Assembly (NCBI RefSeq): GCF_002775205.1 | Contig: NC_036454.1 | Coordinates: 1,154,382-1,218,381 of the forward strand | Direction: 5' to 3' | DNA length: 64,000 bases | DNA from: Xiphophorus maculatus | Taxonomy: Eukaryota; Chordata; Actinopteri; Cyprinodontiformes; Poeciliidae | Part shown: piece by piece, positions 1 to 10,220 of the stretch | How positions within the stretch are numbered: the first letter of the stretch is position 1 | Layout of the letters: every line of letters starts with the position of its first letter | Position numbers and translations under genes: made by a program | Notes under the pieces: generated by a model | What the model was told of the DNA's origin: nothing | Database searches by the model: none | What the model saw: only the letters and a program-made list of their open reading frames with translations

Positions 1-366
1 GTTTTGGACATTTTAAATGACTCTTCACACCCTGGCCATGGTCTCTTCCAGCTGCTGCCATCAGGCAAGAGATACAGAGCAATAAAAACCAGCATAAATC
101 GCCTAAAAAACAGTTTTTACCCGATGGCAATCATGGCACTAAATTCAAAGGCATAAGAACTTCTGCTCTTGACACCACTTTGTTAAAAATGTCAATTCTG
201 TTGCGACACCTCCAGGCGCTGCAACCATCTTCTGATGTCTATTTATTTCTCATTTTGTACTATTTATTTCTTTATCTTTGTATATTATGTATATACACAT
301 AACCTGCATCTTAACTCGAGTCGAACAAATCTCAATCTGTAATCTGTTGATGACAATGATAATAAA
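1..366 (+). mobile_element. 3' end of a truncated LINE (CR1/L2/Rex-like)
   Basis: The window opens inside a reading frame (1-156, frame 1, stop TAA at 154-156). Its residues include SSHPGHGLFQLLPSG, then a basic stretch and NRLKNSFYPMAI. This is the usual extreme C-terminus of the ORF2 polyprotein of fish CR1/L2/Rex-type non-LTR retrotransposons (family knowledge). A 3' UTR of about 200 bp follows and ends in AATAAATC merging into a pentanucleotide tail at 367-463. The reverse transcriptase and endonuclease parts lie upstream of the window or are lost by 5' truncation. The exact clade is uncertain. Confidence 0.7.
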
Positions 367-463
367 TCTTATCTTATCTTATCTTATCTTATCTTATCTT
401 ATCTTATCTTATCTTATCTTATCTTATCTTATCTTATCTTATCTTATCTTATCTTATCTTATT
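367..463 (+). repeat. (TTATC)n tail, about 19 units
   Basis: Uninterrupted TTATC pentamers follow the LINE 3' UTR directly. Short tandem tails of this kind are typical of CR1/L2-clade 3' ends, so this is the LINE tail and not an independent microsatellite. The small frames open through it are artefacts of the repeat. Confidence 0.9.
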
Positions 464-1729
464 TAGCAGCGTATACATGAGGATGGTTCACAATGCCGAG
501 ACCCGCCTCCTGGCTCAGACTGACTGTTTCTTGTCGGTTAATTTCTTCAGACGCCACTAGTAGCTCAGGGAGGATTATCTGTGTAGCGACAGTCTGAACA
601 AATACATAAAAAAAACTAACATTTTTTAAAATAAAAGTTACAAACTGCAGCTTTAAGCATAAAACATTTAGTTTAGTCACCCATGAAGACAGTTTTCAGT
701 CATTTTGAACTGAAACCTCTAAGATGCAACAGTGGCAGAGATCAGATGTTAGATGGTTTAGAGTTAGCGGTCAGTGGTCGCTGTAGAGCCGCTACCTCAA
801 ACCTCTGGACTCTGCTCTCCGTCCAGAAACGTTTGGGTTAGAAAAACATTAGAGGTCAGAAAAGATCTCTGCAGAACACAGACGGGAGCATTATTACATC
901 TTCTGACAGAACAATCCAGCTGCTGCAGAACCTCAAGCAAGTCCAAGGTCAGGCAAAGAAAGGTGGGAGAAAACATCCATATTTCAGCCGACACCTGGGA
1001 CTTGGAGGAGATTAAGAGTAGCTCAGTGACACCACCCTTTGACTCCACTTCAGACTTCACCTTTTGTGCAGAAATTGGTTTTGTTTCCATGGCGGAGGAA
1101 CTTGGTTCCTCTGGAAACACCTGCACCAATGTGCCGCTGTGCCAGAGGTTAAAATACACAGGCTAACAGGGTTGGTGGTAGAAGTTAGACTGTAAATGAT
1201 TCATATTTCATGAATACAATGGTCACTTTTTACAGATCTTTAAGGGTTTGATGATTCGCAGATTGTTTGTCAGAGAATCTCCTCCAGACTGAGGATTAGC
1301 TGCTGCTCTCTGGGGAAGCTGGAGGCCGACGTCTTCTCCTCAGAGAACCTGATCCGTGTCAAAGGATCAGAGATAAGAGCTCCAAATATAACTGAAAGAA
1401 GTCCATGTGTGAAAGTACATGGTGTCACATGTTGGGGTAATGGCACTATCTCTCTGCTGTTACCTGTACTTGCTGTCATCATCACCTTCTCAGGTGTGAA
1501 AATGACTCCAAGATCAAATTTGGTACAGAAAGAGAAGATAGGGAGAAACTCTGGACCTAAACAGGGACAGAGCGGCTCAGTTCGGCCCACGAACCAACAC
1601 AGTTCCGCTAAATTAAGACAGCAGGATGGAAATGAGACTAGAAAGCTCCCAGTTTAATGTTCTGCAGGGTTCAGCCAGAATTTGTAGAGAACAAAGTCAC
1701 TAAGAGTCGTCACTCTTCTTCTCTGACAG
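464..1729 (+). other. Intron upstream of the netrin-G mucin-like exon
   Basis: I see no confident exon here. Positions about 985-1065 closely resemble part of the downstream exon (about 2350-2425), including the encoded run [11 protein letters not shown], so a piece of that exon appears duplicated. The intron ends in a good acceptor: pyrimidine-rich tract at 1710-1727 and AG at 1728-1729. Other open frames here look like chance. Confidence 0.5.
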
Positions 1730-3400
1730 CAGCTTCTGATGGACCAGATGGAGAAGCTGACATCACGACCTCTGCCCCTGACAGCAGCACCAAGCCTGAC
1801 CTGAACGCTGCTGTTTGGACATCGCCCGCTCTGACTGACGATACTTTCGCTGGCAGCCAAACTCTTCCGGACAGAACCGTGTCCAGCTCCTCTACCACCA
1901 CTGACAGCATTTTGTCCATATTTTACTATTCACTGGGTACTTACACAACCACAGGAAGTGCTCTTACTCTACCAGGTGCAGCCAGAAATTCGATTGCCAC
2001 TGACCCACAGAGTGTCACTGCTGCAGAGACAAGTACTGCCACTGATAGTCCAATTATGACTGATACCCCTGTATTTGGTAGGACTAGCACTATATCCATG
2101 ACTGACATGAGCAGTACTCCGTACTACACCAGTACTACAAATTCTGTGATGGCCGTAGATGTTATCACAACATCTGAGAGTAGTACTGTAGTTTTTACTG
2201 CTGTGAGTAGTACTCGTAGTGCTAGTAATGCTGCTACAACAGGACCTCCAGCAGACATCCGTTCATCCGTCGGTACCGCCCAGGGGAAAGTTACCAACAG
2301 TCCCAGTAGCACCATTAGCAGCTACAGTGTAGCCAGTAATAGCTTCACAATCTCAGCCAACACCAGGAACTTGGAGGAGTCTAAGAGTAGCTCAGTGACA
2401 CCACCCTTTGACTCCACCTTTTCTGGGACTGGTAATACCGACTTGGTGACCAGAGTCACTCCACCTTCTGTTTTTGTAGCGTCATCAACCAGGGCCCAGA
2501 ATCCAGCAACCATTCCAGAAATCACTCCACCCAGTGAACAGCTGTCTTCAGGGGATGCTCTGTCAACTGGAACTACTCCAACCTCTCAGGAAGGAGACGC
2601 TCCACCTTCAGCCAGAGTTGACACTACGTCTGTTTCTCCAGATATTCTAGTCAATCCATTGCCCCCTCCAGATGTCCCATTAGATGTAGCAAGTCTTCCT
2701 GAAGAAGCAAAACCCATTTTAAAAGCCCAGAGTATGCTTCATCCCATGGAACCTCCTGAAGATGTTCGCTTTTATGTACCTTCAGTTTTACCACCTTCAG
2801 ACGTTCCACCAGGCACCCTGTCATCTAAAGCTCAAGAAACTGCAACTGATTTGCTGTCTTCTGAGTTACTTCTGCCAAAGGAATCTCCTCCTCTAGGATC
2901 TACTTTAAAAATACCTCCAGAAACATTCTCCTCTAGAGATTCTGACAGTTCGATGGCTGTATCTTCTCCTGATTCAGTTTCAGATATACCTTTTCCTGAC
3001 TTCCCTTCTCATAATAAACCTCCAGAAACACCTCCTCCAGATCTAGAGTCCTCTAGGACTCCTGGCGCTTTGACAGATGCATCCCTTCCCTCACTAACTC
3101 CACCCAAAATTCCCCTTTCAGCTCCTGGGGCTGATGTAGAGCCATCGGCTCCCTCTGGGGGAGAATTGGAATTGAATCCAGGTTTTGAAACCTTGGATCA
3201 ATCTAAACCCAATGCTAATCTAGGTGTGGATGAATCACTACAAAATCCAATGTCTAGTTCAGAACAAGCCTCCGTTGTTGATCCTGCAACCCAACAAGAA
3301 GAAAAGTATTCTGTGGTGGAAGCAGCTCAGCCATCCGAAGAATCGGCATCTGGAAAAAAGGAGTCTAAAGAAGAAAGGACAGATGGAAGAGAGATCAAAG
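1730..3400 (+). CDS. ntng2: Mucin-like Ser/Thr/Pro-rich cassette exon of the netrin-G gene (557 codons)
   Basis: This single exon is 1671 nt with phase 1 at both ends, so it can be included or skipped without changing frame. The acceptor is TCTGACAG/CAG at 1728-1730 and the donor AAAG/GTATAA at 3400. The first 270 or so residues are dense in Ser and Thr (for example STTTDS, SSTRSAS), as expected of an O-glycosylated stalk. The second half is Pro-rich with repeated short PPSDVP, PPDVP and PPETPPP words, then turns acidic and Lys-rich ([15 protein letters not shown]). It has no cysteine pattern or globular domain. It occupies the position of the variable unknown domain of mammalian netrin-Gs, which is roughly tenfold shorter. 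Use in adult transcripts is inferred, not seen. Confidence 0.7.
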
Positions 3401-4775
3401 GTATAACTGATTGCATTAAAATAACTCTTTATTCAGATAAACTGATCAGAATGACAAGATCTGGAACCTTAAGATTGTTCCAATCAAAGAAAATGTCATT
3501 AAACGATCTACTATCAGCGTATTAGTGCATTCATGTAGCTTGAAACACTTTGGAATCTCTGCCTGAATCTCTTATTTTGAAGTCCAAAGGGAAGTTCTTC
3601 ATGGTCTGCCAATTTGCTTCGACACAGTTTACTTCTGCGTAAATCCTCTGGATTCTACTCATTTTGGAAACAGACAGAAGAAGCAGTGTATTAATGATGC
3701 TAGCGTCTGAAGAGTGGATCTACTGCCTGGTTCCGCTTATTAAACATGGAGGCTGTTAGGAACTAAATATGAAGTTCAGTGAGATGATTAACGAATAATT
3801 TAAAACCAACATTTTTTGTCTGTTCACACAAGGAGTCGCCATTTCCAAAGAGGAGGAGAAAGGCTTTGAGAAGAAAGGTACTAACCAACATGGCTGCTGC
3901 TTTTATAAGATGTTGTCATGATTGGTCAGACATCTGACCCTTGACCTGTTGTTGCCATGGTTACTCTGATTACTTCATGTTTTAAGCAATCCAGAAGATT
4001 CTGATTCCAGGGGGACCAAAGTCCACTCAGCTGTCCAAAATCATTTACATCAACTTCCAGGGTAAGACCAGTTGCCTCCCAGTTGCCTCCCAGTTGCCCC
4101 CCAACAGGATTACAGAAACACGGTCCGGTTCTGAATCCAGTCGCAGATCAGAACCTCCTCTGCCAAACATCTAAAATGGAACAGAATCAGCTGGTTCTGG
4201 TGTTAATGGATCCAGCAGTCAGACTGGACTTTCCAGAACCGTCCTGATTCTGGAGCATAGATCTTGGTTAGGTTTAGCCCCTAGCCAATTAATGACACTT
4301 CAGAACTCGGCCACCAGACCCAAAGAAGAGCCACCGGTCCTTTTCAGAACCAGTTTTAAGGTTCTGTTGGTGGTTCTAGAGATCCCAGCTCTGTGAGGTT
4401 CTGATCAGACGTTATTCAGCCTCTGCTGACCTGCAGGTCTTCTAGAGCGGTTCTTTTGGAGCTCCTATAGAACGTCAGCTCAGTGAAATCCAGAACCGGT
4501 CCAGAACCAGTCCAGAACCCTTCCTGAAGGCCAGCAGAGCGATATTATTCATTTCTATGAATAATTCTTTGATTTCTAGTTATTTATGTTTCCTTATAAA
4601 TATTCATAAATCTTCTGTTTCCATATTTCCTTTCATTTCTTCTCCTTTTATTATCAATAATTATTTGATGATTTCCTGGTTTGTCCATTAAATGTTTGAA
4701 GAGATTTTGTTCCACTTGACTGAATAAATAAAGTTTTATTGACAGGGGCGGGGCTTCAGGTGAGTCCAGGCTCTA

Positions 4776-4837
<62 letters not shown>

Positions 4838-5767
4838 TCCAGACTGCGAGTGTAACGGTCACTCCAACCGCTGCAGCTACATCGACTTCATCAATGTGGT
4901 GACGTGTGTGAGCTGCAAGCACAACACCCGAGGACAGAGCTGCCAGTACTGCCGCCTCGGTTACTATAGAAACGCCTCGCTGCCACTGGATGACGACAAC
5001 ATCTGTGTGGGTCGGTACCACCAAACGCATCGGCCCGGTCCGGGTCTCTGACACCCTCAGCCGGCCGGCAAAACCACGCAGAGAAAATGAGAGTAGATCC
5101 TGAGGGGTGGCGCCACCTGCTGATTGATTTGTGTATAACACCCCATGACGATGATGCTAGTGCTAATGCTGATGAAGCTAATGTTAATTATGCTAATGCT
5201 AATGATGCTAATGCTGAGTGTGTCCTCAGAGTGCGACTGCGACCCGGATGGCAGCGCGTCTCCTCACTGCTCTGACTTGGGTTTGTGTCGCTGTAAAGCT
5301 GGAGCCACCGGGCGGCGCTGTGACTCCTGCGTGTCTGGGTTCACCTGGCGAGGAGGCGGAGCCGGCTGCACAGGTACGCTTGCCGTTAGCTGCCTGGGTG
5401 TTAGCTGATTAGAGTTCGTCAGCTAAGCTATGCTAGCTGACGAACTCTAATCTGTCCCTCAGAGAACGTCTGCGACTCGGAGCGGCTGCTCTGCCAGAAC
5501 GGCGGCACCTGCGTCGACTTTCTGCGCTGCACCTGTCCAGGCAACTCCACAGGTAGCTGTACAGCTGTATGACGTCACAGCTAGGTGTTGTGGGCGGGGT
5601 CTGACCAGACCAGGTGTGTTACGTTTGGGTGTGCAGGTCAGTTCTGCGAGCGGAGCGTCTGCACGAAGAAGAGCGGCTGCACTACGAACTCAAAGGGCTC
5701 CTCCCCCTTGGTGACATCACAACTTCATCTGGTGACCTTCATCCTAATCAGCTACACCATCAGCTGA
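1730..5767 (+). CDS. ntng2: Netrin-G2-like GPI-anchored protein, C-terminal exons
   Basis: Netrin-Gs are GPI-anchored neuronal surface proteins that bind LRRC4-family (NGL) ligands. The signal peptide, laminin-N domain and first LE module lie 5' of the window. Exons read here: 1730-3400, 3833-3877, 3987-4061, 4843-5010, 5230-5373, 5463-5552, 5637-5767. Every junction is phase 1, so the frame stays open over about 773 codons. 4843-5010 encodes a laminin-EGF module starting [16 protein letters not shown] and including [11 protein letters not shown] and CRLGYYRN. 5230-5373 encodes a second module (ECDCDPDGS). 5463-5552 encodes the last EGF (CQNGGTC). The final exon adds a basic-Cys stretch and a hydrophobic tail ending FILISYTIS, a GPI-addition signal. 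The NVVTC and GYYRN residues look closer to NTNG2 than NTNG1 from memory. Introns are short, and one holds a strong hairpin. The mucin-like first exon is far longer than the mammalian linker. Confidence 0.82.
4777..4834 (+). repeat. (TG)29 abutting a netrin-G 3' splice site
   Basis: An uninterrupted TG dinucleotide run ends eight bases before the first base of the LE exon at 4843. It replaces most of the usual polypyrimidine tract, leaving only CCTCCAG. Length changes here could alter use of that exon. Confidence 0.95.
5407..5452 (+). repeat. Perfect 19-bp inverted repeat (hairpin) inside an 89-nt netrin-G intron
   Basis: The left arm 5407-5425 (GATTAGAGTTCGTCAGCTA) is the exact reverse complement of 5434-5452, with an 8-nt loop. 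The intron is 5374-5462. The hairpin ends ten bases before the exon at 5463, and a branch-point-like CTAAT lies in the right arm. It could modulate splicing of the last EGF exon, or it may be a small foldback insertion. Confidence 0.85.
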
Positions 5768-7596
5768 CCATGCCCCGTTACAGACCACACCCACTATGAC
5801 ATCACAGGCAGGTGGGATAAAGATAATTGGTCCTGATTAAAAGCTAATAATCATTATTTTTTCTGCAGTATGACAGGAAGTGACATCACCCTTTATTCTC
5901 AACTGTTGCACCTGTCAGGTGACTCTTTAGTGTTGAATAGCAAAGAAACCATCAAAAACCCAAGACTGAATACATCTCACTTCCAACATGAACACTACAT
6001 TACCCAGAATGCTCCTGTGTCCCACAGCGGTGAGGAAAATGGGGCGGCACTGCGATGATGAAGGCGGAGCTTCAGCTGCTCTGAAACACTTCCTGCTGCT
6101 GGCGACACGCCGATAATCCCAGGAATCCATTCCTCTGACGACGGATGAAAAATGTCAGAATAAGTCCAAAAATTACGGAAAAACAGGAAGCAGACAGGAA
6201 GGAAACAGGAAGCAGACAGGAAGCAGACAGGAAGCAGACAGGACAACCCCATTTTTAAACCAAAAGTTATTCATTTCCATCTTTTTATTAATAAACATAT
6301 TCCAGGAATGAATAATCTCCAACAGATTCTTTCATTATTGATTATTTTAATCTACAACTTTGGTCTGATTTAACTATAGACAGTATGTAAACTTCTGATT
6401 TTGAACTCACTATTTTGTGCTAAAAAATATCATTTCTGCTTAACTTTAAACAATTATAACATGCAAGGACTCCTTATGTCAGTGACGTGTGTTCAGCAGA
6501 GGCAGGCAGAGCCTCACCTGCCATCATGGAAAAATAATATATAATGAACTGCATGTTCCATGTTCCTCCTGTCTGAACGTCGCCAATAAAATAGTATAAC
6601 CAACCTATAATATATGAACTGATTTTCCATAATTTAGCTTATTAATATAATGTTCAGTGTTTTTTGTCACCAGCTGTGTGTGTGACGTGTTTCCTGTGCT
6701 GAGCAGCGATCAGAAACCACAGAACAGACTGGAGGTGCGGCAGGCAGTTCTCTGGCCTCATGGCAGGGGGCGCTCATGATCCCAGACATTGAGACTCCAC
6801 AACTGCAGAGTAAGAGACAGAAATAGCGAGCTAGCCGCGCTAGCCCTGGAGCTAGCCATGGAGCGCTAGCCATGGAGCTAGCTGCGGAGCGCTAGCCAGG
6901 GAGCCGGCCATGGAGCTAGCCAGGGAGCTAGCCATACAGTAAAGTGCAGCGATATATTTATAGTTTTCTCCTCTCTTCCGACGTCAACATGGATGACTAC
7001 ATTTCTACACTTAAACAGTTTTTTAAAGTGGATTTTCCATTGAAGCAGGAAATAGTAACTAAAGGAAAACTAACAGCGGAGCTGAAAGTTGTTCTTCAAG
7101 ATAGTTTGATGATTCTCAAACGAAGTGGTAAACAAGAAAAGACTTGTCTAGGCTAGATCTGCTTTTGGATGAACGGATATTTTTGAGCAGAATTAGCGGC
7201 GAATGGAATTCATCTATAAGTAAAGGTAAAACGGCGATAACATTTTTTTGCTTAGTTTTCTGATGAAATGTGCGTTTTGTGGGGTACAGTTTGTATGTAA
7301 TGCAGAAGAGAAACACAAACTGCTGTTGGATTAGCTAATAGCAGCGGTAGAAGATAATAGAAGATAAAAACACAATCTGCCTCAGCGATCATTACCTAAA
7401 CCATACTACTGCAACAGACTGGATGTTTTGTTCTTTGTGTCTGAAATATTTGAGTATATTTGGTGTTTTATCCTGAAACATAAAGTGGGGTTGTTGTCAG
7501 TTGCTATGGTAACGAGTCTGCGTGTAGCTTGGCCGATACAGACAGCGAGACGAAGTGGTTGCGAGTTGTACTTGGGTTTTTTTCTTTGCTGTAGAT
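5768..7596. other. Netrin-G 3' region and intergenic DNA
   Basis: A candidate poly(A) signal AATAAA lies at 6290-6295, about 520 nt past the netrin-G stop. An 11-bp GGAAGCAGACA-type tandem repeat occupies 6181-6242. A patch rich in GCTAGC and CATGGAGC lies at about 6826-6935. A short frame at 6990-7156 (MDDYISTLKQFF start) matches nothing I recognise. No further gene is supported. Confidence 0.5.
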
Positions 7597-7778
7597 CAGT
7601 GGAGCCCAAAGCGGGTCCTGGAGGCCCGGCATCCTGCATGGTTTAGTCTCTCCTTCTCAGCAGGTCCATGTTCTTCTTCGGCCTCTAATGATCCATCATT
7701 GGATCCAGGTGTGTTAAACCAGGAGAAAACTAGAACATGCAGGATGCCGGGCCTCCAGAACCCGCTTTGGGCCCCCTG
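7597..7778. mobile_element. hAT-like MITE with long terminal inverted repeats
   Basis: The 182-bp element begins CAGTGGAGCCCAAAGC and ends with its inverted counterpart GCTTTGGGCCCCCTG. The inverted arms are about 40 bp and include GGCATCCTGCATG. Flanking octamers CTGTAGAT and CTGTAGAG look like an 8-bp target duplication with one change, as for the hAT superfamily. It encodes nothing. A relative lies at 61557-61752. Confidence 0.8.
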
Positions 7779-8080
7779 CTGTAGAGCGTAGCACTAAATT
7801 AATGATGCCTACATTTCCAAGTTTCACTGAGTTAATGCAGCTGTGGATGACATGTAACAGAAAAGCCTTTCTGCCCTGCAGCATGTACGCATACGAAACA
7901 ATAACATGCGTTGTGTCCATATTAATAAATCGGAGTATGTCAGTGAATCACCAGCTCACTGCACGTCACGACTCTGTTTACATTTATGTGGGAAGAAAAA
8001 CTGCAGATTGGAGCCAAAATGGCTGATTTGTTCTTTATTAACTGATTCCCATCTGTGGGTCTTAGTGGGGGTGGAGTCTG

Positions 8081-8333
8081 AAGAAGAAGAAGAATTACTT
8101 TATTCAACCCAGCAGGGAAATTATTTCGCAGTTACAGCAAGAATTTTTTTTATACACAGATTAACACACACACGACGGAGCTGCGTCTGCAGGCAACCAG
8201 CTGAGCCGGCGCCATTTTTGAAGGAGGACATGCGGCAAAGGTCGTCGGACCGGGAGTCGAACCCGCAACGTCCGCGGGTCTAAGGCCTCCAAATGTGGGG
8301 CGTGCTAACCCCCTGCGCCACCACAGCACGCCC
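8081..8333 (-). mobile_element. tRNA-derived SINE, full length
   Basis: Read on the minus strand, the element starts GGGCGTGCTGTGGTGGCGCAG (A-box region GTGGCGCAGGGGGTTAGC). It continues through a B box GGTTCGACTCCC and a body with GGCGCCGGCTCAGCTGG, and ends in a GGGTTGAATAAAGTAATTC tail running into (TTC)n. Internal pol III promoter elements plus a LINE-like tail define a tRNA-derived SINE. A second copy is at 51723-51945. It is not a functional tRNA gene: no cloverleaf is closed and it carries a long unrelated 3' body. Confidence 0.85.
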
Positions 8334-10058
8334 GAAGGTGGGGCCTGAGGCAGGTCGGAGGTCAACACCCTCTTCCTCAGGCTCCACTTTTTTTTTTTAT
8401 TAAATGAACTTTATTTGTTACAGTAAACAACACATAACAGTGTATGTTTGTGTTTTTGGTCACTAGGGGGAGCTGTGGCCTCCAGTATGAAAGTCCTGAC
8501 TGAATGAAAATCATTATAAACTATTTACGTCAAGTTAACGAAGAACAGCTGAAAAGTTACCGGTTTATCAACTGCGGTAGCAATTTCGCTCCAACTCCTC
8601 CTCTTGTCATTTCTATATTCTTTGCATGTTGAATAAACATTAATGTTGTTTCCACATATCATCTCCAATGTCCCTGGACTTCGGGTTGCGCCGTGTCAGC
8701 TGTTTGGGATTCCCCTCCATAATTTCCCCTCAGAAAACATGGAGGGGAATCCGGCTTTCTGATTGGCTACCTGTCACATTCAACAGGTGGAGTTAAAGCT
8801 CCCAGTCGGGGAAAACCCCTGATTTAGATCTGAGCGGCAACGAAGATCTATCCTAACACACCACACAATCTTAGGTTTTAAGATTGTTGTAAGGGGAAAA
8901 ATAGGAGCAAAAAATCATGACTTCATAATCTGCACTCTTTTGGTTGAATGCAGTATTTATTTCCACTTTGGCTTTATGTTGTTTAGTTTTTTTTTTTCAA
9001 GTGAGTTTTTTGTTAATGGAGACTGAGAATCCATTTTGTTTTTGGTTGTTTTGTTTATTTTGTTTATCAGCTCCAGTGTTAAATATTCTTTTGAAAATAA
9101 AGTGTATCTATCTTTAGCAGGAAATCGCATGCATTATTACGTCATTTCCATTAAATCAGTGTAAAAAAAGTTTTCAAACAATATTATCGTTTATCTCAAT
9201 AATTTTTGAGACAATTAATCGTTCAGCAAAATTTGCTATCATGACAGGCCTATCCATAATACATTGAAACCAAAGAAGAAAACCTTTTTGCAGGCCCAAA
9301 CATTTGTTTAACAAATAAAAAGTACTGTATAAACTTTTTTTTTTTTACAAATAACTACTGTACTGTAAAATAATAATTTTAATATGAACTGAAAGCGGAT
9401 TCCCGTGCAGAATTGCGGAGACCAGCGCCGCCTCACCGCGACCTGACTTATTGGATTAGAAAGGGAGAAAATAAAAAATAATTATGAAAAAAAAAAAAAA
9501 AAAGTACAGTAGCGTAAGTAGCCGAAAGAACAGCGGTAACAGAGTAGCGTCCTCCCTCATCCCGTCCTTCTCGCTCTCAGCGACTCCAGGAAGTCTGAGG
9601 TTCCAGGGTCGGCCATGGCGCTGGAACCTAAGACCGACCCTGGGTTCGGCCATAGGTTCCAGCAGGACGTTGTATATTTTTCATTGAGCTCCACACGTTT
9701 TTCAACCGAGGTAATTTTCTTTTTGATATCTTTAATTTTTTCTAGCCAGTGGCGGAAAAACTGACTATGCAGTGTATGCAACGCATCGGGGCGCTGCACT
9801 AGAGGGGGCGCAAAACATGTGGGGATTTTTTTCTAGTCAGCATTTTATGTACTTAACAGCTGTTTGTGTATGAAATGATCAACTACAACCCTCACTATTC
9901 TTTCTAAATCCATCGTTGCCAGGTTCTGATTTAAGTCGCATTTATCATCCAAAGTTCAGTTCCAAACTTTTGTGGCTTCTTCACCTGAGAACGAACTGCA
10001 TATAAACCGGCTCCACCTGCTCACTGCGCTGGTGGAGAAATGATGCGAACCCAACCAG
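8334..10058. other. Intergenic DNA with an inverted repeat and no supported gene
   Basis: 8707-8720 (GGATTCCCCTCCAT) is perfectly inverted at 8739-8752. 9596-9655 holds imperfect inverted GGTTCCAG / CTGGAACC words. 9748-9822 (GTGGCGGAAA to GGGGGCGC) resembles the end of a fish DNA transposon but was not resolved. A poly(A) run at 9485-9502 has no clear parent element. No exon was recognised. Confidence 0.4.
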
Positions 10059-10084
10059 TGACGTCAGACCAGACACCGGAAGTG
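10059..10084 (+). promoter_or_regulatory. endog promoter motifs: CRE and ETS/GABP site
   Basis: A perfect palindromic CRE (TGACGTCA, 10059-10066) and a consensus ETS/GABPA site (CCGGAAGTG, 10076-10084) lie about 140 bp before the endog ATG. ETS/GABP (NRF-2) and CREB sites are characteristic of TATA-less promoters of nuclear genes for mitochondrial proteins, which fits endog. Occupancy is inferred. Confidence 0.55.
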
Positions 10085-10220
10085 ACCTTGTTTGCAAGCG
10101 CAACCTTCAAACCAGCCTTCCTGGACCCAAAGGTTGAGTTTCTGGTCCAAAACTAAACTCCGGATCAGTACAACAAGGACGCGGCTGCCGGGGGTTCGGA
10201 TCAGCTGATCCACCGGAACC

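Noticed and set aside
4773-5141. Minus-strand ORF ending in a long Thr-His run
   Set aside because: Shadow of the (TG)n tract and the netrin-G exon on the other strand.
8195-8330. Possible tRNA gene (B box, A box)
   Set aside because: The tRNA-like head is fused to a conserved non-tRNA body and (TTC)n tail, and a second copy exists at 51723, so it is a SINE.
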